A stretch of 16,458 nucleotides of DNA from Gammaproteobacteria bacterium. GTDB lineage: Bacteria > Pseudomonadota > Gammaproteobacteria > Enterobacterales > Psychrobiaceae. The stretch covers positions 1 through 16,458 of the forward strand of contig JABSRS010000032.1 of NCBI GenBank assembly GCA_013214885.1, given 5' to 3'. The stretch's first letter is position 1. The number at the start of each line of letters is the position of its first letter. Under the pieces are notes generated by a model. The model made no database searches. It was not told the DNA's origin and worked only from the letters and a program-made list of their open reading frames with translations. This document shows positions 6,443 to 13,695 of the stretch, one piece after another. The position numbers and the translations under genes are program-made.

Positions 6443-6877
6443 TTATTTGATAACTTTTAAAAATGATCGATCTTTTTTAGGTTTCAATTGTGTCACGCTA
6501 TCGCTGGTTGTTTCAGTAGCAACAGACTCAACGGGTGCTATCGACGAATCATCTGCTTGTTCATAGAATGATTCTTCTTCAAACATTGTACCAGCACCAT
6601 TTTCGCGAGCGTAGATAGCAATCACTGCAGCCATTGGAATGTTCAACTGAAATGGCTTACCGCCAAAACGAGCACTAAAAGTAACTCGCTCATTACTCAT
6701 GTCGAAATTACCAACCGAGTGCGGGGCAATATTTAGGACGATTTGACCGTCTTTAACATGCTGTACAGGAACTTGAACTCCAGGAAGCATCGCATTCACC
6801 ACCAGATGTGGCGTGCATTCATTATCGAGTAACCATTCGTAGAATGCTCGTAATAAATATGGACGATTAGGACCCAT
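6443..6877 (-). CDS. sspB: ClpXP protease specificity-enhancing factor SspB
   Basis: SspB is the cytoplasmic adaptor that binds SsrA-tagged peptides from stalled ribosomes and delivers them to the ClpXP protease. The folded N-terminal domain (MGPNRPYLLRAFYEWLLDNECTPHLVV... to FGGKPFQLNIPMAAVIAIYARENGAGTMFE) is highly typical. It is followed by an acidic, Ser/Thr-rich flexible linker (about residues 105-135) and the C-terminal ClpX-docking peptide RSFLKVIK, the counterpart of E. coli RPxLRVVK. I chose ATG 6877 (144 residues) because GAGA lies about 8 nt before it; the TTG at 6883 would be too close to that site. It is 16 bp downstream of sspA and co-transcribed with it. Confidence 0.95.
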   Translation of the reverse strand: MGPNRPYLLRAFYEWLLDNECTPHLVVNAMLPGVQVPVQHVKDGQIVLNIAPHSVGNFDMSNERVTFSARFGGKPFQLNIPMAAVIAIYARENGAGTMFEEESFYEQADDSSIAPVESVATETTSDSVTQLKPKKDRSFLKVIK

Positions 6878-6893
6878 TTTCAATTCTCTACTA

Positions 6894-7523
6894 TTAGCCT
6901 AAACGGATTTCACGTTCAAGATCAGTTAATGATGCTTGAAATGATTCTCGTTCAAATACGCGCTGCATGTATAAACGAAGTTCTTTGCTACCGTTACCTG
7001 TTAGTTCAATACCCATCTCTGGTAAACGCCAGAACAATGGTGCTAAACAACAATCAACTAAGCTAAAATCTTCGCTCATGAAATATGGCGTTTCAGCAAA
7101 AATTGGTGCAATAGCGATAATTTCTTCGCTTAACTGCTTACGAGCCGCTTCACTTTTAGAACCGCCAAGCATAATGATTTCAACCAATGCATACCAGTCT
7201 CTTTTGAAACGGTGCATCATTAAACGGCTTTGCGCGCGAGCCACTGGATATACTGGCATAAGCGGCGGATGAGGAAAACGCTCATCTAAATATTCCATCA
7301 CGATATCAGCTTTGTATAACACTAAGTCACGGTCAACTAAGGTCGGAACATTATTGTAAGGATTAATTTCGATCAAATCTTCAGGCAGGTTGTCTGGGTC
7401 TACTTGTTTGATTTCAACGTTAACACCTTTCTCTGCAAGAACGATGCGAACCTGATGGCTCTCCATATCCATTGCGCCCGAAAACAGTTGCATTACTGAA
7501 CGTTTATTGGCAGTTAAGGCCAT
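6894..7523 (-). CDS. sspA: Stringent starvation protein A, RNA polymerase-associated
   Basis: SspA is a glutathione-S-transferase-fold protein without enzyme activity that binds RNA polymerase and alters promoter use in starvation and acid stress. The product is 209 residues. The N-terminal thioredoxin-like half contains VRIVLAEKGVNVE, NPYNNVPTLVDRDLVLYKADIVMEYLDERFP, and the surface Pro84-His85-Pro86 patch (PHPPLMP) known to be needed for function. A helical C-terminal half follows. The ATG at 7523 has a GGAG site 8 nt upstream. It is the first gene of the sspA-sspB operon, with an extended -10 promoter just upstream (7567-7575). Confidence 0.96.
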   Translation of the reverse strand: MALTANKRSVMQLFSGAMDMESHQVRIVLAEKGVNVEIKQVDPDNLPEDLIEINPYNNVPTLVDRDLVLYKADIVMEYLDERFPHPPLMPVYPVARAQSRLMMHRFKRDWYALVEIIMLGGSKSEAARKQLSEEIIAIAPIFAETPYFMSEDFSLVDCCLAPLFWRLPEMGIELTGNGSKELRLYMQRVFERESFQASLTDLEREIRLG

Positions 7524-7566
7524 CGATATTCTCCAAAATTAATTAATACTGTATCTATTGATATAG

Positions 7567-7575
7567 ATTATAACA
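7567..7575 (-). promoter_or_regulatory. Extended -10 promoter of sspAB
   Basis: On the minus strand TGTTATAAT is an exact TGnTATAAT extended -10 element, 44 bp upstream of the sspA start codon. No good -35 hexamer is seen at 16-18 bp, which extended -10 promoters tolerate. Confidence 0.55.
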
Positions 7576-7650
7576 GCTTCAGTACATCACGGGGAAATAC
7601 TGAATAAAAAGTGTCTGCTTAGCCACAAAATCACTAAACAGCTAAAACGC

Positions 7651-7675
7651 AAAAAAATCGCCAGTAGCGATTTTT
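7651..7675 (-). terminator. Terminator of the petABC operon (bidirectional)
   Basis: AAAAATCGC (7653-7661) pairs with GCGATTTTT (7667-7675) around a CAGTA loop, and A7 on the left gives a U7 tail on the minus strand. It lies about 125 bp past the petC stop, behind two other hairpins. Confidence 0.75.
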
Positions 7676-7683
7676 AACATTCA

Positions 7684-7769
7684 GCCATTGCGTAATGGCA
7701 ATATTGATGAATGCATTTATATACCCGTGCTACCTGAAAATGTATTTTCAAGTGCCACGGATATAATAT
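7684..7769. repeat. Two hairpin-forming inverted repeats, REP-like
   Basis: GCCATT-GCGT-AATGGC (7684-7699) is a small perfect hairpin. A longer imperfect palindrome, 7717-7769, has left arm TATATACCCGTGCTACCTGAAAATG and right arm TGCCACGGATATAA with matched core TGAAAA/TTTTCA. Arms of the type CCCGTGCTACCTGAAAA resemble dispersed intergenic repeats that I recall from Alteromonadales genomes, but copy number cannot be judged from one window. The hairpins may stabilise the 3' end of the pet mRNA. Confidence 0.5.
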
Positions 7770-7799
7770 GAAGGCTTACGCCCTCACTCTAACACTAAG

Positions 7800-8525
7800 T
7801 TAGTGAACGTCTTTCCAGTATTCTCTCTTCAAGAAGATAGTAAGAATAAAGAAGAAGAACAAGAACCCAAGAACCCACTTACCTAGGCTTTGACGCTCTA
7901 GTTTACTTGGCTCACCAGCATAGTTCAGGAAGTTAGTAATATCACGAACCGCAATATCATACTCTTCACTGTTCATTTCGCCAGAACCGTCAACAACGAT
8001 TTCATGAGAAATAACATGACCTTCACCGTCTTTCTTTTCAACAAGCGTTGGTAACCCTTGCAGATCTTGAAGTACGTGAGGCATCCCAACATCTTTAAAT
8101 AATGTGTTGTTTACGCCGAATGGACGCTCAGGATCAGCGTAGAAACTTTTCAGGTAGGTATATACCCAATCAGTGCCACGAGCACGATCTACTAATGTTA
8201 AATCAGGAGGCGTACCACCGAACCATTTAGCACCTTGAGCGTTATCAACCGAGTTATACATTAACTCGCCAAATTTCGCGCCAGTGAAAATAAGGTTTTC
8301 CACCATTAGCTCTTTAGGAATATCTAAATCTTTAGCAACACGGTTATAACGCTGATAACTTGTGTCATGACAACCAAAACAATAGTTCATGAACAATTTA
8401 GCACCATTTTGTAGTGATACTTTGTCAGTCGGATCGATTGGTGCATGTAATAAATTAGCACCACCACCACTAGCAAAAGCTAGTGTTGGAAGCAGAGTCA
8501 CAAGAGCAATTAATAGCTTTTTCAT
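7800..8525 (-). CDS. petC: Ubiquinol-cytochrome c reductase, cytochrome c1 subunit
   Basis: Cytochrome c1 accepts electrons from the Rieske protein in complex III and passes them to soluble or membrane cytochrome c on the periplasmic face. The 241-residue product has a Sec signal peptide (cleavage likely after LAFA, residue 18). The covalent haem site is CFGCH (residues 49-53), and the probable methionine axial ligand is Met 148 (DVGMPHVL). A single C-terminal membrane anchor spans about residues 216-235, before KREYWKDVH. Its ATG overlaps the petB stop codon as TAATG, indicating translational coupling. It is the last gene of petABC. Confidence 0.96.
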   Translation of the reverse strand: MKKLLIALVTLLPTLAFASGGGANLLHAPIDPTDKVSLQNGAKLFMNYCFGCHDTSYQRYNRVAKDLDIPKELMVENLIFTGAKFGELMYNSVDNAQGAKWFGGTPPDLTLVDRARGTDWVYTYLKSFYADPERPFGVNNTLFKDVGMPHVLQDLQGLPTLVEKKDGEGHVISHEIVVDGSGEMNSEEYDIAVRDITNFLNYAGEPSKLERQSLGKWVLGFLFFFFILTIFLKREYWKDVH

Positions 8526-9790
8526 TAGTGTGAAATCCTCTCTGGAAGTGGCTTAGTCTTTTCATTCTTACTGTAGAACCACAATGCAATGAAGAAACCA
8601 AAGTACCCAACACTAGTGATTGTACCAATCAAATTAGCAGTTGGTGATGCCGGCATAGTACCTAAAGCACCTAATACCACAAAACAAATACAGAACTGGA
8701 ATAAGTTGATCTTATGCGCAAGACTACGATAACGCACAGATTTAACCGTACCACGGTCGAACCAAGGTAATAAGAACAACATCACAATCGCACCGAACAT
8801 TGCACCCGCACCAATTAGCTTGTCAGGGATAACACGCAAGATGGTATAGAACGGACCGAAGTACCAAACTGGAGCAATATGCTCTGGAGTTTTCATGGCG
8901 TTAGCAGGTTCAAAGTTAGGCTTCTCAAGGAAGTAACCGCCGCCTTCTGGCGCAAAGAAAATCACGTAACAGAACACGATTAAGAAACCAACCACACCCA
9001 TAATATCTTTAACAGAGTAATAAGGGTGGAACGGTACGGCATCAACAATATCGTATTTGTCGGTGTACTGCTTATGGAACTTAAACGGTGCTTTTTCTTC
9101 TTCAGGGATGCTACCTTTAGGCTTCTTAATTTCTACGCCTTCAGGGTTGTTAGAACCAACTTCGTGTAATGCAACAATGTGTAAGAACACCAAGATAACT
9201 AACACTAGTGGCAACGCAATAACGTGTAATGCGAAGAAACGGTTTAGTGTAGCGCCAGAAATAACGTAGTCACCACGGATCCATAGAGTAAGGTCGTCAC
9301 CAATAACTGGAATCGCACCAAATAATGAAATAATTACCTGCGCCCCCCAGAATGACATGTTACCCCAAGGGAGTAAGTACCCCATGAAGCCTTCAGCCAT
9401 TAATACTAGGAAGATGAACATACCGAATAACCACAGTAATTCACGTGGTTTTTGGTACGAGCCATACATCATGCCGCGAAGCATGTGCAAGTACACCACC
9501 ACGAAGAACGCTGACGCACCACTTGAGTGCATGTAACGTAGTAACCAGCCGTAATCAACATCACGCATGATGTATTCAACACTACGGAATGCTTCTTCGC
9601 CAGAAGGCGTGTAGTTCATGGTTAGCCAAATACCCGTTAGGATTTGGTTAACTAGCACTAGCATGGCTAGAGAGCCAAAGAAGTACCAAAAGTTAAAGTT
9701 AACAGGGGCTGGATATTGACCAACATGTTTGTTCCACGCTTCGGTCATTGGGATCCGTTTATCGATCCAATTGACTAGATTAGTCATCAT
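8525..9790 (-). CDS. petB: Ubiquinol-cytochrome c reductase, cytochrome b subunit
   Basis: Cytochrome b is the membrane core of complex III; it oxidises ubiquinol at the Qo site and reduces quinone at the Qi site. The 421-residue product has about eight membrane helices. The four haem-b histidines are His 88 and His 102 in helix B and His 189 and His 204 in helix D. The Qo motif is PVWY (residues 307-310) in place of the textbook PEWY; PVWY is one of the known natural variants. ATG 9790 overlaps the petA stop as TAATG, and GGGAG lies 8 nt upstream. A second ATG follows immediately (9787). Confidence 0.97.
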   Translation of the reverse strand: MMTNLVNWIDKRIPMTEAWNKHVGQYPAPVNFNFWYFFGSLAMLVLVNQILTGIWLTMNYTPSGEEAFRSVEYIMRDVDYGWLLRYMHSSGASAFFVVVYLHMLRGMMYGSYQKPRELLWLFGMFIFLVLMAEGFMGYLLPWGNMSFWGAQVIISLFGAIPVIGDDLTLWIRGDYVISGATLNRFFALHVIALPLVLVILVFLHIVALHEVGSNNPEGVEIKKPKGSIPEEEKAPFKFHKQYTDKYDIVDAVPFHPYYSVKDIMGVVGFLIVFCYVIFFAPEGGGYFLEKPNFEPANAMKTPEHIAPVWYFGPFYTILRVIPDKLIGAGAMFGAIVMLFLLPWFDRGTVKSVRYRSLAHKINLFQFCICFVVLGALGTMPASPTANLIGTITSVGYFGFFIALWFYSKNEKTKPLPERISH

Positions 9791-10383
9791 TATGCATCTC
9801 CCTTATCAACACCAATAACTAGGGTCGATTCGCCACTAAACATGTGAGGTGGAATAACCAAGTTAGTTGGTGCAGGCACGTTTTGGAATACACGACCAGC
9901 CATGTCAAATTTAGAACCGTGACAAGGACAGTAGAAACCATTGTTAACGCCTTCAACAATCTCGTTGAAATCACCCGCTCGGTAGGTTGGGGCACAACCT
10001 AGGTGAGTACAAACACCTAATGCGACTAAATACTCAGGCTTAAGAGAGCGATAAGAGTTAGTTGCGTATTCAGGTTGCTGCGGCTCAGCAGAATCTGGAT
10101 CTTTCAATTGATCGTTATGGCTACCTTCTAAACTAGCCAATAACTCCTTAGTACGGCGAACAACATATACCGGCTTACCACGCCACTGAACCCTAACTAG
10201 CTGTCCAGGCATCATTTTGCTTACATCGTACTCTACGGGAGCACCTGCAGCTTTTGCCTTTTCACTTGGATTCCATGATTTGATAAAGGGTACAGCAACA
10301 CCTATAGTACCAACACCACCAACCACTGCCGTAGCAAGGGTTAGAAAGCGGCGACGGCCATTATTTTCTGGCGCACTACTCAT
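9790..10383 (-). CDS. petA: Ubiquinol-cytochrome c reductase, Rieske iron-sulfur subunit
   Basis: This subunit carries the 2Fe-2S cluster that takes the first electron from ubiquinol and moves to cytochrome c1. The 197-residue product starts at ATG 10383, which has AGGAG 8 nt upstream; an in-frame ATG at 10425 would add 14 residues but lacks such a site. The N-terminus has a Tat-type arginine motif (GRRRFLTLA) and a hydrophobic segment (about residues 15-34) that serves as membrane anchor. Cluster ligands lie in CTHLGC (125-130) and CPCHGS (152-157), giving two Cys, two His and the disulfide pair. It is the first gene of petABC; the promoter must lie in 10384-10670. Confidence 0.96.
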   Translation of the reverse strand: MSSAPENNGRRRFLTLATAVVGGVGTIGVAVPFIKSWNPSEKAKAAGAPVEYDVSKMMPGQLVRVQWRGKPVYVVRRTKELLASLEGSHNDQLKDPDSAEPQQPEYATNSYRSLKPEYLVALGVCTHLGCAPTYRAGDFNEIVEGVNNGFYCPCHGSKFDMAGRVFQNVPAPTNLVIPPHMFSGESTLVIGVDKGDA

Positions 10384-10670
10384 CCACATATCTCCTGTCA
10401 ATATGTTCGTATAGTGAAAAATCACTATTATTTACGGTTATTTTAATTTTACGACTCTAGCTCTACAATACAAAATTTGTATCTATAGGAAGTTGTCAAA
10501 TTATAAGCATTTTTCAACTAAAAATCATTGCAAATTATCGCTTAAAGCCATTAATTTTAGCTATGCAGGCGATTTAGATCAATTAGTAGTGGGCTAAGTA
10601 CAAAATTAAAACGAGGTGGCGGTAATTTGAACGATGGAGGGAATAATGCATTGGAGGTTGTTTTGATATA
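10384..10670 (-). promoter_or_regulatory. petABC upstream region with 15-bp palindrome
   Basis: There is no gene in this AT-rich stretch. On the minus strand TATAAT (10505-10500) is a candidate -10, about 120 bp before petA, with only a weak -35 upstream. A perfect 15-bp palindrome, ATACAAAATTTGTAT (10468-10482), lies between it and the gene and could be an operator. No confident known regulator site was recognised. Confidence 0.35.
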
Positions 10671-10696
10671 AAAAAACCCAGCATAAGCTGGGTTTT
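10671..10696 (-). terminator. Terminator of the rplM-rpsI operon
   Basis: AAAACCCAGC (10673-10682) and GCTGGGTTTT (10687-10696) form a perfect 10-bp stem with loop ATAA. A7 at 10670-10676 gives the U tail on the minus strand. It lies 20 bp past the rpsI stop. Confidence 0.85.
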
Positions 10697-10715
10697 GGTA
10701 CGCAAAAAATAGATT

Positions 10716-11108
10716 TTAACGTTTTGAGAATTGTGGCTTCTTACGTGCTTTACGTAGACCAACTTTCTTACGTTCAACTTTACGAGCATCACGGGTAACG
10801 AAACCAGCAACACGTAGCGAAGAGCGAAGAGACTCGTCAAATTCCATTAGTGCACGAGTGATACCGTGACGGATTGCGCCAGCTTGACCAGTAGTACCAC
10901 CACCAGAAACTGTTACAGTGATATCAAACTTTTCAAGCATTTCAACAAGTTCTAGTGGCTGACGAACAACCATACAAGAAGTTGGACGACCAAAGAATAA
11001 ATCTAAAGGACGTTTGTTGATAGTAATGTTACCGCTACCTGCTTTTAGGTATACACGAGCAACTGAGCTTTTTCGACGGCCAGTGCCGTAATATGTGTTA
11101 TTTGCCAT
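10716..11108 (-). CDS. rpsI: 30S ribosomal protein S9
   Basis: S9 is a small-subunit protein whose basic C-terminal tail reaches the P-site tRNA. The 130-residue product is full length: N-terminal [21 protein letters not shown], central [22 protein letters not shown], and tail [25 protein letters not shown] ending in the conserved Lys-Arg. It follows rplM by 16 bp and is co-transcribed with it. Confidence 0.98.
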   Translation of the reverse strand: MANNTYYGTGRRKSSVARVYLKAGSGNITINKRPLDLFFGRPTSCMVVRQPLELVEMLEKFDITVTVSGGGTTGQAGAIRHGITRALMEFDESLRSSLRVAGFVTRDARKVERKKVGLRKARKKPQFSKR

Positions 11109-11124
11109 TAGCTTATATTCCGTA

Positions 11125-11553
11125 TTAGATGTCTAAAACTTGAGGCTGTTGAGCAGCATGCTGATGCTCTGGGCCTGCGTATACTTTCAACTTACGGAAC
11201 ATTGCGCGGCCTAAAGGACCTTTTGGCAACATACCCTTAACTGCTTTCTCGATAATTTGCTCAGGAGCTTTAACAAGAAGCTTGTCGAACGTGATTGATT
11301 TAATGCCACCGATGAAACCTGTGTGATGGTAATAAACTTTGTCAGTTCGCTTCGCACCAGTTACGGTGATTTTTTCACAGTTAATAACAACGATGTAATC
11401 GCCAGTATCAACGTGTGGAGTGTACTCAGGCTTGTGCTTGCCACGTAAACGTGAAGCAATTTCTGTAGCCAAACGACCTAACGTTTTACCGTCGGCATCT
11501 ACAACGTACCAGTCGCGTTTTACGCTTTCTGGTTTTGCGCTAAAAGTTTTCAT
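11125..11553 (-). CDS. rplM: 50S ribosomal protein L13
   Basis: L13 is an early-assembly protein of the large subunit. The 142-residue product has the standard length and signatures: [22 protein letters not shown] at the start, then [22 protein letters not shown] and [21 protein letters not shown]. It is the first gene of the rplM-rpsI operon. In E. coli L13 represses its own leader; the about 160-nt leader here leaves room for the same control, but I cannot identify the binding structure. Confidence 0.98.
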   Translation of the reverse strand: MKTFSAKPESVKRDWYVVDADGKTLGRLATEIASRLRGKHKPEYTPHVDTGDYIVVINCEKITVTGAKRTDKVYYHHTGFIGGIKSITFDKLLVKAPEQIIEKAVKGMLPKGPLGRAMFRKLKVYAGPEHQHAAQQPQVLDI

Positions 11554-11721
11554 TTATATAAAACCCAATATTTGATTCGTATTTATGATTTGGTCTGCTC
11601 TAAATTAAAGAAACCAAAACAATGTCTAGTTTGCTAGAATTTTACCCCTTCGAGTAATTTTCGAAAGCGAGTGTTGTAATTCATGGGAAAATGAACGACA
11701 ACTTACGTAGGCAGGGGCAAG

Positions 11722-11749
11722 ATTGTACAGTACGGCGGCCTAAAAATCA
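11722..11749 (-). promoter_or_regulatory. Predicted promoter of rplM-rpsI
   Basis: On the minus strand TACAAT (11727-11722) is a good -10, with TGATTT 16 bp upstream as a weak -35. It is followed by a GC-rich start region (CTTGCCCCTGCC), a pattern usual for ribosomal promoters under stringent control. It would give a leader of about 160 nt. The remaining stretch to 11828 has only a weak hairpin (11804-11821) that could end zapE. Confidence 0.45.
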
Positions 11750-11828
11750 CCCGTTAATTGGCAATTCCTACAAATTAATTAATATTTTGTATCAAGTTAA
11801 TTCGATGTTAATCACAACATCAATATTT

Positions 11829-12944
11829 TTACGGTTTATGCGCTTCGGCCAAGTAGTCATGTGACTGCATTTCTTGCAACCGACTTAAACAGCGCTTAAA
11901 TTGAAACGATAGTTGCCCTTGGGTGTAAAGTTGCTCCATTTCAACTTCGGCTGAAATGATTAAATTAACCCGACGCTCATAAAACTCATCGACCATGGCG
12001 ATGAATCTTCTAGCGATATCGTCAGTCGCCTGCCCCATCTGCTCGACATTACTGAGTAAAATAGAATGATAACAACGGGCGATTTCCATGTAGTCAACCT
12101 GAGATCTTGGACCATCACACAGCGCTCTAAAATCGATTAACAATACGCCATCAGCATCGAGACGAACGTTTATTTTACGCCCTTCAATTTCAATCGTTCC
12201 AACATCGTGTCCGGGCTCTGGTGCAAGTTGATTAAAGTAAGTGTGTAGATTTTTATCAGCTTGCTGATCCGATGGAAAATGGTAAATTTCGGCTTGTTCA
12301 AGTGCCCGCAAGCGATAATCAACGCCTGAATCAACGTTAACAATCTCAGTATGCTGCTTAATCAATGCGATTGCAGGCAGAAAGCGCGCGCGCTGTAGAC
12401 CATTACGGTACAAATCGTCTGGCACAATATTTGATGTCGCCACCAATATCACGTTACGGGCAAATAAAGCTTCAAATAATCCGCCAAGGATCATCGCATC
12501 GGTAATATCCGAGACGAAAAATTCATCAAAACAAATAATTTGTGTTTCAGCCGCAAATTTATCCGCAATAATGAGTAACGGATCACTGGTTCCTTTAAGC
12601 AAGGATAATTCATGATGAACCCGGTGCATAAAGCGATGGAAATGAACCCGCATTTTTTGTTCTATCGGTAACGAGTCAAAAAATGTGTCAACCAGGTAAG
12701 TCTTTCCTCGACCCACCCCGCCCCAAAAATATAATCCTTTAATATTATGCGACTGAGGCTTCGAGCGAGGATTAACGATTTTTTTCAATTTTTGTGAAAA
12801 ACTTGGCTTATAATTAGATCGAGCAACAAGCTGATCATAAAGACGCTGGAGATGATTAACCGCATTTTCTTGAGCTTGATCGTAACTAAAATCGTCTCGA
12901 GTAAGGTCTTGTTGGTATTGTTGGATCGGGGTAAGCTGAGACAT
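11829..12944 (-). CDS. zapE: Cell division ATPase ZapE (AFG1 family)
   Basis: ZapE is an AAA-type ATPase of the AFG1/LACE1 family that acts at the FtsZ ring late in division, notably under low oxygen or heat stress. The 371-residue product has Walker A GGVGRGKT (residues 75-82), Walker B IICFDE (136-141), and a sensor-like VATSN (about 168-172). The typical C-terminal family sequence FRALCDGPRSQVDY is also present. The length is normal. The ribosome binding site is weak (AAGGA too far upstream). It is divergent from zapG across 132 bp. Confidence 0.95.
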   Translation of the reverse strand: MSQLTPIQQYQQDLTRDDFSYDQAQENAVNHLQRLYDQLVARSNYKPSFSQKLKKIVNPRSKPQSHNIKGLYFWGGVGRGKTYLVDTFFDSLPIEQKMRVHFHRFMHRVHHELSLLKGTSDPLLIIADKFAAETQIICFDEFFVSDITDAMILGGLFEALFARNVILVATSNIVPDDLYRNGLQRARFLPAIALIKQHTEIVNVDSGVDYRLRALEQAEIYHFPSDQQADKNLHTYFNQLAPEPGHDVGTIEIEGRKINVRLDADGVLLIDFRALCDGPRSQVDYMEIARCYHSILLSNVEQMGQATDDIARRFIAMVDEFYERRVNLIISAEVEMEQLYTQGQLSFQFKRCLSRLQEMQSHDYLAEAHKP

Positions 12945-13076
12945 GAATATTCGACTGTTCCTTCGCTTAGACTAAAGGCATAAAGTAATTTAAGCCAATA
13001 TCTTTAAAATAGAATTGTTAAGAATATTAACACAGGCTCCACCTTAAACGTCACTTATTCTTTAGTAGGGAAAATC

Positions 13077-13538
13077 ATGGATTGGACTATTAGTATTGTA
13101 ACTTTCATTATCGGCGCACTTTTGGGTTATTTCATTTGTAAGATTCAATCGAATTCTGATCAACCATCAGAAGCTCAAGAAGCCAAAAACCAGCAACTTC
13201 AAACTGAATTGGATCAGTATAAACAGGATGTTGAACAACATTTTTCAAGTAGTGCAGATTTACTCAATAAAATGGCTCAAGATTACAGCAAAATATACCA
13301 ACACATGGCGCAATCACAACAAACGTTGTTGCCTGATAGTGAGCCATCAATTGCGCCATTATTTTTAGAAGAAACCAAAGACAAATCAGAGCAACCGTCG
13401 TTTTCCCAACGCCCGATAACGGAGGAACCAACCCCCCCAACAGCACAGCCTAATGATTACGTTCAGGGCAGTCATGGCATCATTAATCAGCCACAGCAAA
13501 GTGCTAAGCCAGAAAAAATAACGGTTGGCTCCTCATAG
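13077..13538 (+). CDS. zapG: Inner-membrane coiled-coil protein ZapG/YhcB (DUF1043)
   Basis: This family (YhcB, also called ZapG or LapD) sits in the inner membrane and links cell elongation, division and envelope synthesis. The 153-residue product has one N-terminal membrane helix (about residues 4-20, ISIVTFIIGALLGYFI). A Gln/Glu-rich coiled coil follows (about 30-60), containing the conserved HFSSSADLLNKMAQDYSKIYQHMA segment. The rest is a long, low-complexity Pro/Gln/Glu tail that is probably disordered. ATG 13077 has AGGGA 5-9 nt upstream. The context next to zapE and degQ is the conserved gammaproteobacterial arrangement. Confidence 0.92.
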   Translation: MDWTISIVTFIIGALLGYFICKIQSNSDQPSEAQEAKNQQLQTELDQYKQDVEQHFSSSADLLNKMAQDYSKIYQHMAQSQQTLLPDSEPSIAPLFLEETKDKSEQPSFSQRPITEEPTPPTAQPNDYVQGSHGIINQPQQSAKPEKITVGSS

Positions 13539-13557
13539 ACTGACGATGTTTACTCAT

Positions 13558-13603
13558 TTCATTTGATTAACTAAATGAACTTATAGCTGACAAGGAAGTC
13601 ATT
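13558..13603 (+). promoter_or_regulatory. zapG-degQ intergenic hairpin and possible sigma-E-like promoter
   Basis: TTCATTT (13558-13564) and AAATGAA (13573-13579) form a 7-bp stem without a T tail, so it is a poor terminator. Overlapping it, GAACTT (13577-13582) is a good sigma-E -35 core, with TCATT 16 bp later as a weak -10. The position, about 95 bp upstream of degQ, is suitable, but the -10 match is poor. Confidence 0.25.
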
Positions 13604-13695
13604 AATAGAGCTACCAATCGCCTATTCATCGTAGGTGCATCAGGGTAAAAATATACTTCTCTTTAATATTACTGTTTCAAATGGAGTTTTTAATA

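Noticed and set aside
10569..10582. FNR-like site GCGATTTAGATCAA upstream of petABC
   Set aside because: Only one half-site (ATCAA) matches TTGAT-N4-ATCAA; the other matches 3 of 5, which is weak in AT-rich DNA.
10583..10840. Minus-strand frame of 85 residues overlapping rpsI
   Set aside because: It is an out-of-frame reading of the S9 gene and of its terminator.
11554..11715. Ribosomal-protein leader or riboswitch structure before rplM
   Set aside because: A leader of this length is plausible, but I could not recognise a specific conserved fold.
11804..11821. GATGTT-AATCAC-AACATC hairpin as zapE terminator
   Set aside because: The stem is only 6 bp and no T run follows on the minus strand.
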